Of a stretch of 64,000 nt of DNA, positions 1 through 9,046 are shown one piece after another. Position 1 is the stretch's first letter. Each line of letters begins with the position of its first letter. The notes beneath the pieces were generated by a model. The model did not search any database. It was not told the DNA's origin and saw only the letters and a program-made list of their open reading frames with translations. The position numbers were made by a program, and so were the translations under genes. The stretch covers positions 434,001 through 498,000 of the forward strand of contig NZ_JAHKQR010000003.1 of assembly GCF_018860805.1 (NCBI RefSeq), read 5' to 3'. The DNA is from Aestuariibacter sp. A3R04 (GTDB lineage Bacteria; Pseudomonadota; Gammaproteobacteria; Enterobacterales; Alteromonadaceae).

Positions 1-422
1 TGGTTTTCAGCCCAACTGGTAAAAATAACGCAGGCAGATACACTGTCAACCTTGTCCTTCGTCAGTTTTTTATAGCCACCTAACTCGAACAACATGGCCT
101 TCGCATCTGCCGTAGAAAGCCGTTCATCCCAAGTTTCTACAGCGACGTTGAAGCGTCCGAGTAACCGATTGGCAAATCGCTTGGCAAGGAGGGTAACTGT
201 CTGTTCAGTGCCGTCCATGTTCAGGGGCAGACCAACTACTACCAAATCCGGTTGCCACTCACTGTATAACGCCTTAACCTTATTCCAGTCCGGTACGCCA
301 TCCTGAGCTTTTAGCGCTGCAAGGGGAGAAGCCGTTCCGGTAATTTCCTGCCCCACAGCGACACCTATGCTTTTGGTCCCAAAATCAAAGCTTAGTACGG
401 TTCGTGATTTTGCCTCAGGCAT
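1..422 (-). CDS. ruvX: Putative pre-16S rRNA nuclease RuvX/YqgF (3' end outside window)
   Basis: The reading frame starts at an ATG at 422 and runs off the left edge, giving about 140 codons, nearly the whole family length of 140-150. The N-terminus reads [20 protein letters not shown], the DFGTKxIG signature of the RNase H-like YqgF fold. It is followed by a [10 protein letters not shown] segment and a WDERLST segment, both typical of the family. YqgF acts in 16S rRNA 5'-end maturation and was earlier proposed to be a Holliday junction resolvase. The start lies inside the end of algH (8-nt overlap), so it is translationally coupled in the gshB-algH-ruvX operon, a standard gammaproteobacterial order. 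Confidence 0.93.
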   Translation of the reverse strand, partial: MPEAKSRTVLSFDFGTKSIGVAVGQEITGTASPLAALKAQDGVPDWNKVKALYSEWQPDLVVVGLPLNMDGTEQTVTLLAKRFANRLLGRFNVAVETWDERLSTADAKAMLFELGGYKKLTKDKVDSVSACVIFTSWAEN

Positions 423-981
423 GGCCGATCTCTGGCGTCAGTTGCCATATATCCACACCGAGCTTTTTCACTGCAGCCTGCCATTTTTTATGGATCGGCG
501 TGTTGAACAGAATCTCGGCGTCAGCTTCTACGGTTAGCCATGCGTTTTCCTGCATTTCTTCCTCCAGTTGTCCGGCTTCCCAGCCAGCATAGCCCAGAGC
601 AATCAATGCGTGTTCAGGACCGCTTTTACTGCCAATTGCCGAGAGAATATCTTTAGACGTAGTGACGACAATTCCCGGCCCCAAAGGCAGGCTGGAACCC
701 CACTCTCCTTCACCCGAGTGTAAAACAAAGCCTCGTTCTTGCCCAACTGGGCCACCGGCCAGGATAATTTGTTCAGACGTATCATCGCCATAAGAAACGT
801 CTTTGTCGGTCTGTTCTAATAGTTCTTTAAGTGTCATCGTCGACGGCTGATTGATAACAATACCCATCGCTCCTTCACTATTGTGCTCGCAAATGTAAGT
901 TATGGAACGGGAAAAATAAGCGTCATCCAGCGAAGGCATAGCAATGAGAAAATGGTTCTGCAGTGAAGTAAGTTCTGTCAT
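415..981 (-). CDS. algH: YqgE/AlgH family protein (UPF0301)
   Basis: The protein has 188 residues, the usual length for this family. Conserved features visible are the N-terminal [20 protein letters not shown] stretch, a [10 protein letters not shown] segment near residue 38, and a [13 protein letters not shown] motif in the middle. The biochemical role is not settled: AlgH was named for an effect on alginate production in Pseudomonas, and the family is structurally a small alpha/beta protein. The start overlaps the gshB stop by 4 nt (978-981) and its end overlaps ruvX, so the three genes form one coupled operon. The family assignment is secure; the function is not. Confidence 0.93.
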   Translation of the reverse strand: MTELTSLQNHFLIAMPSLDDAYFSRSITYICEHNSEGAMGIVINQPSTMTLKELLEQTDKDVSYGDDTSEQIILAGGPVGQERGFVLHSGEGEWGSSLPLGPGIVVTTSKDILSAIGSKSGPEHALIALGYAGWEAGQLEEEMQENAWLTVEADAEILFNTPIHKKWQAAVKKLGVDIWQLTPEIGHA

Positions 982-1943
982 CCGATACCACCTTTGTTTG
1001 CCAGTTTCTTTTCAATCGCATCAAAGAGTTTACCCATGATGCTGATATCGTAATGCGCTTCTATTTCTCTTACGCAAGTGGGGCTGGTAATATTTATTTC
1101 TGTAATTCTATCGCCAATTACATCCAGCCCAACAAAAAGGATTCGATTATCAGTTAAAACCGGCGCAATGGCTTCTGCCAAGGCGCGATCCGACTCGCTG
1201 ATTGGTTGTGGTCGACCGGTACCTCCAGCGGCGAGATTTCCTCGATTCTCCCCTTTGCTGGGCAATCTCGCAAGACAGTAGGGCATCACTTCACCATCGA
1301 CAATAAGTACGCGTTTGTCACCGTCTTTGATGGCAGGTAAGAATTCTTGCACCATCATCTGCTGGGTACCGTTTTTTGTCAATGTCTCGATAACAACGCC
1401 AAGGTTATTCCCGTCATCTTTTATTCGAAAGATTGATGTTCCGCCCATGCCATCGAGGGGCTTACAGATAACGTCTTTATGCTTACTATGAAAATCCCGG
1501 ACATGCTTGGCGTTGCGAGTTACCAGCGTCGCAGGGATCAGCGAAGGAAACCAAGACGTGAATAGCTTTTCGTTGTAATCGCGCAATGCCTGGGGATTAT
1601 TCACGACTAATGCGCCCTCAGCCTCAGCCAGTGACAGCATTTGCGTGGTATACAGAAACTCGCTGTCAAAGGGGGGATCTTTACGCATCAACAGCGCGTT
1701 GATGTCGCCTAACCCGACAATTTTTTCTTCTGCGAGGTGATAAAAATCAGTGGATTGGTCTTTTACCGTTACTTCTCGCGCGGTTGCCATAGGTTTGCCG
1801 TTGTCCAGAAACAGGTCAGCCTGTTCCATATAAAGTATGGTTGCCCCGCGTTTTTGTGCCTCCAGCATCATCGCGAAACTGGTGTCTTTATGGGGTTTCA
1901 CCTGTGAAATGGGATCCATTATGAAACCAACGGTATAACTCAT
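978..1943 (-). CDS. gshB: Glutathione synthetase
   Basis: The 321-residue protein is close to the 315-residue family norm. It is an ATP-grasp ligase that joins gamma-glutamylcysteine and glycine to make glutathione in the cytoplasm. Visible hallmarks are the N-terminal VGFIMDPISQVKPHKDTS region, the PLDGMGGTSIFRI glycine-rich loop near residue 160 that closes over ATP, and the C-terminal INITSPTCVREIE stretch carrying metal and substrate ligands. It is the first gene of the gshB-algH-ruvX operon. About 85 nt separate its start from the end of the kinase gene upstream, leaving room for a promoter. Confidence 0.97.
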   Translation of the reverse strand: MSYTVGFIMDPISQVKPHKDTSFAMMLEAQKRGATILYMEQADLFLDNGKPMATAREVTVKDQSTDFYHLAEEKIVGLGDINALLMRKDPPFDSEFLYTTQMLSLAEAEGALVVNNPQALRDYNEKLFTSWFPSLIPATLVTRNAKHVRDFHSKHKDVICKPLDGMGGTSIFRIKDDGNNLGVVIETLTKNGTQQMMVQEFLPAIKDGDKRVLIVDGEVMPYCLARLPSKGENRGNLAAGGTGRPQPISESDRALAEAIAPVLTDNRILFVGLDVIGDRITEINITSPTCVREIEAHYDISIMGKLFDAIEKKLANKGGIG

Positions 1944-2029
1944 GTCTTGATACTCGGTTGTAGAGGATAGTTACTTCCTACTATGGCGGCATTATTGACA
2001 AAATCAATATGAAAAGCAGTAAATGCCGA

Positions 2030-3451
2030 CTATGACGCTTCAGGAATATACATCACCATTCGGGTTCCCGAACCAAGGTGACTGTCGCAGCTAAAGGTCC
2101 CTCCCATTTCAGAGGTAACCTGATGATAGCACGCGGATAAGCCACGCAGTGTTTTGTCTTGGGAATAAAGGGCGTCAGTAAGGGGGCGCATGGCGTGTTC
2201 AGTAACGGTTTTGTCGATGCCCACACCGCGATCTTCAACAACCAGCTTCATAATGCGACGGTTATTTCTGCTACTGACTTGTGCTGACAACCACACCCGG
2301 CCATCATTGCAGTTTGGATAGGCATGCCGGTATACGTTTAAAATCAGCTCACATATAACCTGAGTAAACGTACCTTCTGGCAAGCGAAACTCAAGGTCTA
2401 CGGGGATATCGATACAATAAAACACCGCTTGAAAGTCGTTTGCAGCAATGGTGTTAATAAGCGACGACATTAGCTGACAGACCAGCAATGGGCGGGTGGT
2501 GTTTTGTGTTACCCGATCGAGATACAGGTCGAGCTCGTTCACCCGTTTCTGGGCATGTGACATTATTTTCTCGCCTTCCGCACACGCGCGGTTGACACTT
2601 TGGTAATACGTGAGCAAAGCCTGTTTGTTCAGCGCTTTTTGTTCAAGCTGCTGTTTATTTTGAGCGGTCACCACCTGTTGAAATGACAATGTGGTTCTGG
2701 CTACATTCAACGCATCACGAACATCTTCAATGAAGCCTTCGGCCATATGTTGAAAACCGTTCGGCAACGGGCGTTTCACGTACGCCGATTCTACCAATGA
2801 CTGTTTTGCCAGCAGTTTTTGACAGCTTTGCGTTAACGCAGAAATTTGTTCCTGCTGTCTTTGTGTTTGAAGGGTTAGCTGCCAGGCATCACGGCTTTTG
2901 CGTTGTTGCGACTCGCACAGAGTAAACACCTTTGCGAGGTTTGTAGCAACGCTTTTAAAATGAGACACGGTGTGAGTATCGGGTTCACATTTGCGGTTTC
3001 CCGCGACAACAAAGGTACCGCGACACTGCCCTTGATAGATTAATGGAAAAGACCACAAACTGAAGATGCCACTTTGCCCAACGTCTTCTGAAAAATCCCG
3101 CCAATTGCAGTGGGATGCAATATTGGCAATGAAATAAGGGGTCTGAGACAACACTGCTGGTCCGCACGCACCGGTTGTTTTACTGACCGGTTGATGATGA
3201 AGGGACTTTAAAAGCGCAGCGGGCAGTGACGGCGCAGCAAGAACTGATAAGGATCTGTCATCGTTGACCAACTCGGTCACGGCGTAGCGGTAAGGCAAGC
3301 TGCTTGTTTCGAGGAAGGTCAGATAGTGATCAACTATTTTTGCCAGTGGCGCACCTTCGAGAATCTTTTCCAGACTGGCACCGTAGATCTTGTCGAGTTC
3401 GATGCGACCAGAAGTTAACTGCGGCAGTGTCGACGAATAAACAAGATTCAT
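2030..3451 (-). CDS. Atypical GAF-type sensor histidine kinase
   Basis: The protein has 473 residues and no membrane segment, so it should be cytoplasmic. The N-terminal half (about residues 25-180) resembles a GAF sensor domain; a helical linker (about 185-330) follows; the C-terminal 150 residues form a histidine-kinase-like ATPase domain. The N-box is seen in ELILNVYRHAYPN and the G1 box in VVEDRGVGID (about residue 405). The G2 region (LRGLSACYHQ) is degenerate and no clear H-box of the H-E/D-L/I-R/K type is visible, so autophosphorylation is uncertain. There is no adjacent response regulator. It lies between rsmE and gshB on the same strand. The signal sensed is unknown. Confidence 0.7.
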   Translation of the reverse strand: MNLVYSSTLPQLTSGRIELDKIYGASLEKILEGAPLAKIVDHYLTFLETSSLPYRYAVTELVNDDRSLSVLAAPSLPAALLKSLHHQPVSKTTGACGPAVLSQTPYFIANIASHCNWRDFSEDVGQSGIFSLWSFPLIYQGQCRGTFVVAGNRKCEPDTHTVSHFKSVATNLAKVFTLCESQQRKSRDAWQLTLQTQRQQEQISALTQSCQKLLAKQSLVESAYVKRPLPNGFQHMAEGFIEDVRDALNVARTTLSFQQVVTAQNKQQLEQKALNKQALLTYYQSVNRACAEGEKIMSHAQKRVNELDLYLDRVTQNTTRPLLVCQLMSSLINTIAANDFQAVFYCIDIPVDLEFRLPEGTFTQVICELILNVYRHAYPNCNDGRVWLSAQVSSRNNRRIMKLVVEDRGVGIDKTVTEHAMRPLTDALYSQDKTLRGLSACYHQVTSEMGGTFSCDSHLGSGTRMVMYIPEAS

Positions 3452-3536
3452 TGCAAACGACAGGTTAATGAATGATTAACTAGTTTTTTAACCCTTTTTT
3501 ACCTACAAAACAAGTCACTGAGCCTTTTCTCTTAGA

Positions 3537-4265
3537 TTATAGGTCGCCGTGAACAGATTGAAGAATGGTTATTGAGGCTAGGGCGGCAGTTTCTGTTCTA
3601 AGGATTCGGGGCCCCATGTTAACACGGGTATAACCACTCTCCTGGCACTGATGTATTTCGCTATCGGACAAGCCGCCTTCAGGTCCGATTAGAATGCGAT
3701 ATCCGTTGCTCGAATAAGGGGTTTTCGACAGCGCGGTATGAGCTCCGGGGGCAAGAACCAGGCGTTGTGCCTTAGTGGATTGTGCCAGCCATTGATTCAA
3801 GGTGACGGGTTGGCTGAGTGTTGGGAGGATGTTTCTACCACATTGCTCACAGGCTCCGGCAATAATTTTTTGCCATTGGTGCCACTTTTTTTCCCATCGT
3901 TTTTCATCGAGTTTCACGGCACACCGTTGAGTAACAACCGGCGTGATAGCAGTGACGCCAAGCTCTACACTTTTTTGTAGTACCAAATCCATGCGATCGC
4001 CTTTAGACACGCCCTGACCCAGATGAATGGTAAGGGGAGATTCTTTGCCTATTGTCAGGCAGGCATCAGCCTCAACGACCACCTTCTTCCTGCTTACTGC
4101 AATGATGACGGCACTGTACTCATTGCCATCACCGTTAAACAGGACAACCGGATGGTTGGCTTTAAGGCGCAATACATTGGCGACATGGTGGGCCGCATCA
4201 TCACTAAGGCAAAACTCTTCATCCATATTAACGGGCGCTGGATGAAACAAACGAGGTATTCGCAT
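3537..4265 (-). CDS. rsmE: 16S rRNA (uracil1498-N3)-methyltransferase
   Basis: RsmE is a SPOUT-fold enzyme that methylates N3 of U1498 in 16S rRNA. I chose the ATG at 4265, giving 242 residues that begin MRIPRLFHP, the conserved family N-terminus; an upstream in-frame TTG would add 11 residues but has no support. The SAM-binding trefoil knot is visible near the C-terminus as LIGPEGGLSDSEI followed by MGPRILRTETA, which is diagnostic. The length matches the E. coli enzyme (243). It is often found next to gshB in gammaproteobacteria; here the sensor kinase gene lies between the two. Confidence 0.96.
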   Translation of the reverse strand: MRIPRLFHPAPVNMDEEFCLSDDAAHHVANVLRLKANHPVVLFNGDGNEYSAVIIAVSRKKVVVEADACLTIGKESPLTIHLGQGVSKGDRMDLVLQKSVELGVTAITPVVTQRCAVKLDEKRWEKKWHQWQKIIAGACEQCGRNILPTLSQPVTLNQWLAQSTKAQRLVLAPGAHTALSKTPYSSNGYRILIGPEGGLSDSEIHQCQESGYTRVNMGPRILRTETAALASITILQSVHGDL

Positions 4266-4357
4266 GGAAATGTACCGGTAGTCTAAAATCGCTGCCAATA
4301 ATACAGACTACCGCCATGTTGACGCAATGTCGACACACCCGTTTCCAGTGGAAAAAA

Positions 4358-4585
4358 CTAGTTTTGATTGATTTGGACGCCGGTTGGCTTTTGCAATCTC
4401 TTTATGTTTGTCGGTGGGTTGGCCTTACGGGCATAAATGGTGTGTTTACCTTTGTCCGTAGTTAACGCAAATCCAAGAAGAAAAAGAACAACAACGAAAA
4501 GTAAAGATAGAAATAACATAAAAAAAATCCCTTCGTTTAGCAAACCGGATAAAACGATAGCTAAATAACCTGTTTCGAAACCCAT
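4358..4585 (-). CDS. Small single-pass membrane protein, unknown function
   Basis: I favour the ATG at 4585, preceded by AGGA at 8 nt, which gives 75 residues starting MGFETGYLAIV. A longer form from 4681 would add 32 residues with no ribosome site. The peptide has a very hydrophobic stretch (about residues 20-45, GIFFMLFLSLLFVVVLFLLG) and a basic C-terminal tail rich in Lys and Asn, so a positive-inside membrane anchor is likely. I do not recognise a family. It is convergent with nothing and lies upstream of rsmE on the same strand. It could be a real small membrane protein; the composition and ribosome site are the only support. Confidence 0.5.
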   Translation of the reverse strand: MGFETGYLAIVLSGLLNEGIFFMLFLSLLFVVVLFLLGFALTTDKGKHTIYARKANPPTNIKRLQKPTGVQINQN

Positions 4586-4681
4586 TACGTTAGTCCTGGT
4601 AATGAAAACCTTTGAGAGAAAATTCATTTTTCCCAGAAACAAGTTAGTATTTCCTGTTTCGTAACGCCGCTGGGGCGTCAA

Positions 4682-5004
4682 AAAAGTGCTATCGACTATA
4701 GCCGAAAAAGGCGCAAATACCAGCGTTTCTCGACCACCACATTATTCAATTTTGTTATTAGCACTAAAATCAACTGGTTAAAAAAGAACCAGCGGATTTG
4801 CGCTACAGCGGATCACATTGTGCGAGTGTAGATATGTGCCGTTACAGAAATATTATTCTGCCGGAATTAACTTTTCATCATGGTTATTTATACCAATGTA
4901 TAGGGCATAAACAGCCGTGATGCTATTGCTTATCAAGGGGAATGACTGCTATCGTAATACCGCACTGTGCAACGGTTTGCATTAAAATATAATAGGAAAT
5001 ACAA
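4682..5004. other. Intergenic region, no gene seen
   Basis: This AT-rich stretch separates the minus-strand small membrane protein from the plus-strand mscS gene and should hold promoters for both. It contains a short hairpin (CTGGTT 4774-4779, AACCAG 4787-4792, A-rich loop). I see no convincing consensus promoter, repeat or RNA gene. Confidence 0.4.
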
Positions 5005-5850
5005 ATGGAAGAAAATTTATCAATGTTTACCGCTTCAGATATCGAAGGGTATATAAATACATACGCTATACCATGGGGCATTAACATTGCGATGGCTGTC
5101 GCAATTTATGTGGTTGGTCGTATTGTAGTAGGATTGTTGTTGTCTGTTTTCCGTCGCGTAATGGCCAAGTCTAAATACGATCAGATGCTGGTTGATTTCC
5201 TGGAATCTATTATCAGCGCCATCTTAATGTTGTTTGTCATCGTTGCCTCTCTTGACCAACTGGGTGTGGATACCACATCGCTCGTTGCGATTTTGGGTGC
5301 GGCAGGTTTGGCTATCGGCTTGTCTTTACAGGATTCTCTGAAGAATTTCGCAGCCGGTGTAATGTTACTTGTCTTTAAGCCTTTTAAAGCTGGTGATTTC
5401 GTAGATGCAGCAGGTACCGCTGGTTCGGTGAATAAAATTGGTATTTTCACCACGACGATGACTACACCTGACAACAAAGAAATCATTGTGCCTAACGGAG
5501 CGATTTACAGCAATACCATCACAAATTTCTCTGCTAAAGAAACTCGTCGGGTAGATATGGTTGTGGGTATTGGTTACGACGCTGATCTCAAGAAAGCGAA
5601 AGCAATTTTACAAGAAATGGTTGCTGCCGATGAGCGCATACTACAAGAGCCTGCGCCGACAGTTGCTGTATCGGAGCTGGCCGATAGCAGCGTGAATTTT
5701 GTCGTTCGCCCGTGGGTTAAGTCGTCAGATTTCTGGGGTGTGAAATTTGATTTCACTGAAGCGGTTAAACTGCGCTTTGATAAAGAAGGCATTTCGATTC
5801 CGTTTCCACAAATGGATGTGCATCTGCACAAAACTACAGAAGCAGAATAG
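5005..5850 (+). CDS. mscS: Small-conductance mechanosensitive channel, MscS family
   Basis: The 281-residue protein matches the length of E. coli MscS (286). It has three predicted membrane helices (about residues 22-48, 62-85 and 90-120). The pore-lining TM3 reads AILGAAGLAIGLSLQDSLKN, the Gly/Ala-packed helix typical of MscS, and is followed by the FKPFKAGD hinge into the cytoplasmic beta domain. Such channels open on membrane tension and release solutes during hypo-osmotic shock, which suits a marine organism. The start has an AGGA site 9 nt upstream. The gene stands alone, with an intrinsic terminator immediately downstream. Confidence 0.95.
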   Translation: MEENLSMFTASDIEGYINTYAIPWGINIAMAVAIYVVGRIVVGLLLSVFRRVMAKSKYDQMLVDFLESIISAILMLFVIVASLDQLGVDTTSLVAILGAAGLAIGLSLQDSLKNFAAGVMLLVFKPFKAGDFVDAAGTAGSVNKIGIFTTTMTTPDNKEIIVPNGAIYSNTITNFSAKETRRVDMVVGIGYDADLKKAKAILQEMVAADERILQEPAPTVAVSELADSSVNFVVRPWVKSSDFWGVKFDFTEAVKLRFDKEGISIPFPQMDVHLHKTTEAE

Positions 5851-5871
5851 AATAAGCTCACCTGGTATCGA

Positions 5872-5899
5872 AACGCCACATTGTTGTGGCGTTTTTTTT
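5872..5899 (+). terminator. Intrinsic terminator after mscS
   Basis: A perfect 9-bp stem AACGCCACA / TGTGGCGTT with a TTGT loop runs directly into eight T residues. It ends the mscS transcript 21 nt past the stop codon. Confidence 0.93.
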
Positions 5900-5923
5900 G
5901 TTTTAGATTCAGCTGTCTTCAGG

Positions 5924-6724
5924 TTACTGCCTGCATACGGGCCTGTTAGGGGAACGCTGATAATCAGCCAACGCACCTTGCATGTTGGCTTGAAGGTTTT
6001 CAATGCGCGACTGAGGAGCAGGGTGAGTGGAGAGGAGCTCTATAGGGCGCTGTCCGTCACTTGCCGCTTCCATATTCTGCCAAAGATCCACCGATTCTCT
6101 GGGATCGAAACCCGCCTGCGCCATGAGGGCCAGTCCAATGAGATCGGCTTCCGACTCATGGGCACGGGAAAATGGCAGGGTAATGGCGACCTGAGAGCCC
6201 ATGCCTATTGCCGCCATGATGGCGCCACTGTATGCCACTTCATTTGACTCGATGACTTGTGCTACGGCTTGCGTGCCCAGGTTGGTTAAGGTGGTGGTGG
6301 ACATGCGTTCATTCCCGTGGTGAGCGATAACGTGACCAATTTCATGGCCAATCACGGCCGCCAGTTGGGATTGGGTTTTTGCAACGTTTAACAGTCCGGT
6401 ATACACGCCAATTTTACCTCCGGGTAAGGCAAACGCGTTTATTTGCTCGTCTTCAAACACTACCACTTCCCATTCTCCGTTAAAAACGCTGTCGGGAACC
6501 AAAGGTGTGAGTGATTTTGCCACACATTGCACGTAGGCGTTCTCGACCTGTTTACTGGAAACGCGCAACTCTTCCTTCATACTGGAAAAGGCCTGGTCAC
6601 CCATGGACGCCATTTGCGATTCTGAATAAAGCAGCACCTGATTTCGCCCTGTAGGTGATGTGGCACAGGCACTTAGTAATGAAACAAGACCTATGATAGC
6701 GAATGGTTTGAGTGTGATTTTCAT
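5924..6724 (-). CDS. M48 family metalloprotease, lipoprotein
   Basis: The 266-residue protein carries a lipoprotein signal ending in the lipobox LSAC (Cys20), so it should be anchored in the envelope facing the periplasm. The zinc motif HEIGH sits at about residues 127-131, with the third ligand in the ESEAD segment near 190-194, as in M48 peptidases. The domain type and length resemble the periplasmic quality-control proteases LoiP/YcaL rather than BepA, because no C-terminal TPR region is present. The start has an AGGGAAAG site. It is transcribed toward the mscS terminator and so converges with mscS. Substrate is unknown. Confidence 0.9.
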   Translation of the reverse strand: MKITLKPFAIIGLVSLLSACATSPTGRNQVLLYSESQMASMGDQAFSSMKEELRVSSKQVENAYVQCVAKSLTPLVPDSVFNGEWEVVVFEDEQINAFALPGGKIGVYTGLLNVAKTQSQLAAVIGHEIGHVIAHHGNERMSTTTLTNLGTQAVAQVIESNEVAYSGAIMAAIGMGSQVAITLPFSRAHESEADLIGLALMAQAGFDPRESVDLWQNMEAASDGQRPIELLSTHPAPQSRIENLQANMQGALADYQRSPNRPVCRQ

Positions 6725-6735
6725 ATTCTTTCCCT

Positions 6736-6918
6736 TTATCGGTAACTACCCGTGAACGCCGTATAGTAATTCGTTGCACGCGGTATATCTACATATTCAC
6801 CGCGGTATTCTTTTGCCGTGGGCTTATCTTTATACCCTTTGAAGTTAAGGAAGGGGTTATTTTCTATCAATGTCAGGGGGGAGGCATCACTCAGCGGATC
6901 CGGACATATTTCCGTCAC
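6736..6918 (-). CDS. Possible small protein upstream of the M48 protease
   Basis: A GTG-started 60-codon frame on the minus strand ends 11 nt before the M48 protease start. Its product is hydrophilic and protein-like in composition (for example a KGYKDKPTAKEYRGEYVDIP segment), unlike most chance frames, but it shows no signal peptide or recognised domain and no strong ribosome site. It could be a short gene co-transcribed with the protease, a remnant, or chance. Low confidence. Confidence 0.27.
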   Translation of the reverse strand: MTEICPDPLSDASPLTLIENNPFLNFKGYKDKPTAKEYRGEYVDIPRATNYYTAFTGSYR

Positions 6919-6964
6919 ATTAATGTCTTTAAGGTGTCATGCAGCAGCTTTACGTTAGAGGGAT

Positions 6965-6982
6965 TTGTGCGTGATTGCACAA
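6965..6982. promoter_or_regulatory. 18-bp dyad upstream of the collagen-like lipoprotein gene
   Basis: TTGTGC and GCACAA arms are separated by 6 nt and lie 30-48 nt before the ATG at 7013. The symmetry and position suggest an operator, or a small hairpin in the 5' leader. The cognate regulator is not identified. Confidence 0.35.
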
Positions 6983-7012
6983 TTTAGATAACGATAAAAA
7001 GGGAAATACGAG

Positions 7013-8806
7013 ATGTTAGAGAATAAGTTCAAAGTGGGTCTGATGGCACTTTTGGTTACCGCGGCGCTATCAGGCTGTAGCCTGGATGGGGACGATGGCG
7101 AGCAAGGACCACAGGGCGCGCAAGGTGAAGCTGGTGCCGACGGAGCAGATGGTAGTGTTGGGGCAGACGGCGCAGACGCTTCCCTGGGAGTATCTCTTGC
7201 TGTAATCGGACGGTCGGTAGTCGGCGGAGAAGGTGCCGCGGAAATCGTGCAGTATCACAAAGCCACACAAACCATTTACGCAACAAATGGCGAATCAGAT
7301 ACGGTTTCTGTCATTGCAATTGCGGATTTGACGGGTGAGGCTGTGGATAGTCCAGTGTCGGCAGATACACTTTCCAGCACCTCAGTTACCTTGCCAACGG
7401 AGGTGAATGGTGTTGCTCTTGATGGCCTTACCAGTATTGCCGTGAAAGACGATTTACTCGCTGTGGCCATACCTGCCGATGAGAAAAGTGAAAACGGTTA
7501 TGTGTTGTTTTACACAGGGTTGAATGACAGCACGCCTGCTTTTTTAAAGGCCGTTGAAGTAGGTAACTTGCCTGATAACGTTGCATTCACTCCGGATGGT
7601 ACAAAAGTATTGACTGCCAACGAAGGTGAGCCGTCAGATGATTACACCGTCGACCCTGAAGGGTCTGTTAGTGTTATTACAATTAATGATGGCGTGCCAG
7701 CAGATTCGGCAACAACCCTGACGTTTGAAGGGTTCAATACGCAGCAGAGCCAACTGGAAGCGATGGGCATGCAGTTCCCCAATCCGTCCGGTCGCACTAT
7801 TAACGGTGTAACAATTAATACCACCGTCGCTATGGATTTAGAGCCTGAATACATCACGGCTACCAATGACACCGCCTATGTTACGCTGCAGGAAAACAAC
7901 GGTCTGGCTGTGGTTGATTTAACCACCATGACTATTTCCCTGATAGGTTTGGGTGTTAAAGACTGGTCGGGCTATCAGATTGATGCGCAGGAAGATGGCG
8001 AGGTGAGTTTTGGTCAGTACGATGGTTTGTATGGTGTTTATATGCCAGATACGATTACACATACCACATGGAAAGATGCCACGTTTCTGTTGACAGCCAA
8101 TGAAGGCGATGCCCGGGAGTATATTTTTGATGCTGATGACGAAGCAGCGTGCCTCGCGGCAGGTGGTGAAGACTTCGACGACGGCGATTGTCTGGCGTAT
8201 ACCGATGAAGTAAAGGTAAAAGATCTCAACGCGGAGTCAAATTCCCCCCTTGCTATGTTGCAAGCGAACGGCGAAATTGACGACTTGCGGGTAACCCTTG
8301 GCATGGGCGATGCCGACGGTGATGGAGAATATGACGGGGCGTATACATATGGGGCTCGGTCATTTACCATTTGGGATCAAAATGGCCAGGTTGTATTTGA
8401 CTCTGGAGACGATTTTGAGCGCATTACCGCCTCTGTTCACGGTGCAGCGTTTAACAACGGTGATGATGAAAATGAAGGTGACAGTCGCTCTGAAAACAAA
8501 GGGCCTGAACCTGAAGCGATTACAACAGGTAAGGTAGGTGACAGGAATTACGCTTTTATCGGAACAGAGCGCATGGGCGGGATCTTTGTCTACGACATTA
8601 CCAACCCTTATAACGTAACGTTTTCTGAGTACGTGATCAACCGCGATCTTACCGAAGGATTAGACGTAGATGATGGCATCGGCGACCTCGCGCCTGAATC
8701 GCTGGTTTTTGTACCTGCTGACGCCAGTCCTACTGGTGAAGCACTGTTGGTTGTCGGGAATGAAATCAGCGGCTCAGTTACACTTTGGCAGGTTACAGCC
8801 AACTAA
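7013..8806 (+). CDS. Choice-of-anchor I family lipoprotein with collagen-like N-terminus
   Basis: The 597-residue protein has a lipoprotein signal with lipobox LSGC (Cys22). Directly after it comes a run of about nine Gly-X-Y triplets (about residues 30-56, GEQ-GPQ-GAQ-GEA-GAD type), a collagen-like stalk. The rest resembles the choice-of-anchor I domain, a beta-propeller-like secreted domain with repeats such as VAFTPDGTKVLTANEGEPSDD and a second TANEGDAREY copy. It is rich in Asp and Glu, which may reflect calcium binding or halophilic adaptation. It probably sits on the outer membrane surface. A related anchor-I architecture occurs with secreted alkaline phosphatases, but no phosphatase active site is visible here. 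It is monocistronic, with a terminator downstream. Confidence 0.8.
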   Translation: MLENKFKVGLMALLVTAALSGCSLDGDDGEQGPQGAQGEAGADGADGSVGADGADASLGVSLAVIGRSVVGGEGAAEIVQYHKATQTIYATNGESDTVSVIAIADLTGEAVDSPVSADTLSSTSVTLPTEVNGVALDGLTSIAVKDDLLAVAIPADEKSENGYVLFYTGLNDSTPAFLKAVEVGNLPDNVAFTPDGTKVLTANEGEPSDDYTVDPEGSVSVITINDGVPADSATTLTFEGFNTQQSQLEAMGMQFPNPSGRTINGVTINTTVAMDLEPEYITATNDTAYVTLQENNGLAVVDLTTMTISLIGLGVKDWSGYQIDAQEDGEVSFGQYDGLYGVYMPDTITHTTWKDATFLLTANEGDAREYIFDADDEAACLAAGGEDFDDGDCLAYTDEVKVKDLNAESNSPLAMLQANGEIDDLRVTLGMGDADGDGEYDGAYTYGARSFTIWDQNGQVVFDSGDDFERITASVHGAAFNNGDDENEGDSRSENKGPEPEAITTGKVGDRNYAFIGTERMGGIFVYDITNPYNVTFSEYVINRDLTEGLDVDDGIGDLAPESLVFVPADASPTGEALLVVGNEISGSVTLWQVTAN

Positions 8807-8851
8807 CTGATTCACGCTGGTGTAAACACCGATAAACAGTTCAAGTAGAGG

Positions 8852-8882
8852 CCCGGGAGTCGATATCGTCTTCCGGGTTTTT
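8852..8882 (+). terminator. Intrinsic terminator after the collagen-like lipoprotein gene
   Basis: The stem CCCGGGAG / CTTCCGGG (8 bp with one G-T pair) has a 10-nt loop and is followed by five T residues. Confidence 0.85.
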
Positions 8883-9046
8883 GTTGGTTTGCCTTCTCTT
8901 ACAGTCACTTCATCCATGACATTAAGTGGTGAAAACGCTAAGCTAGCACTCATATCGCGTGCATGAAGCAAACGCATCGTGTCGCGAAAGCAGTGTTGCC
9001 TTATATTTTCCCCATTGGAAAATAGTGCTGAAAAAGAGAAAAATCC

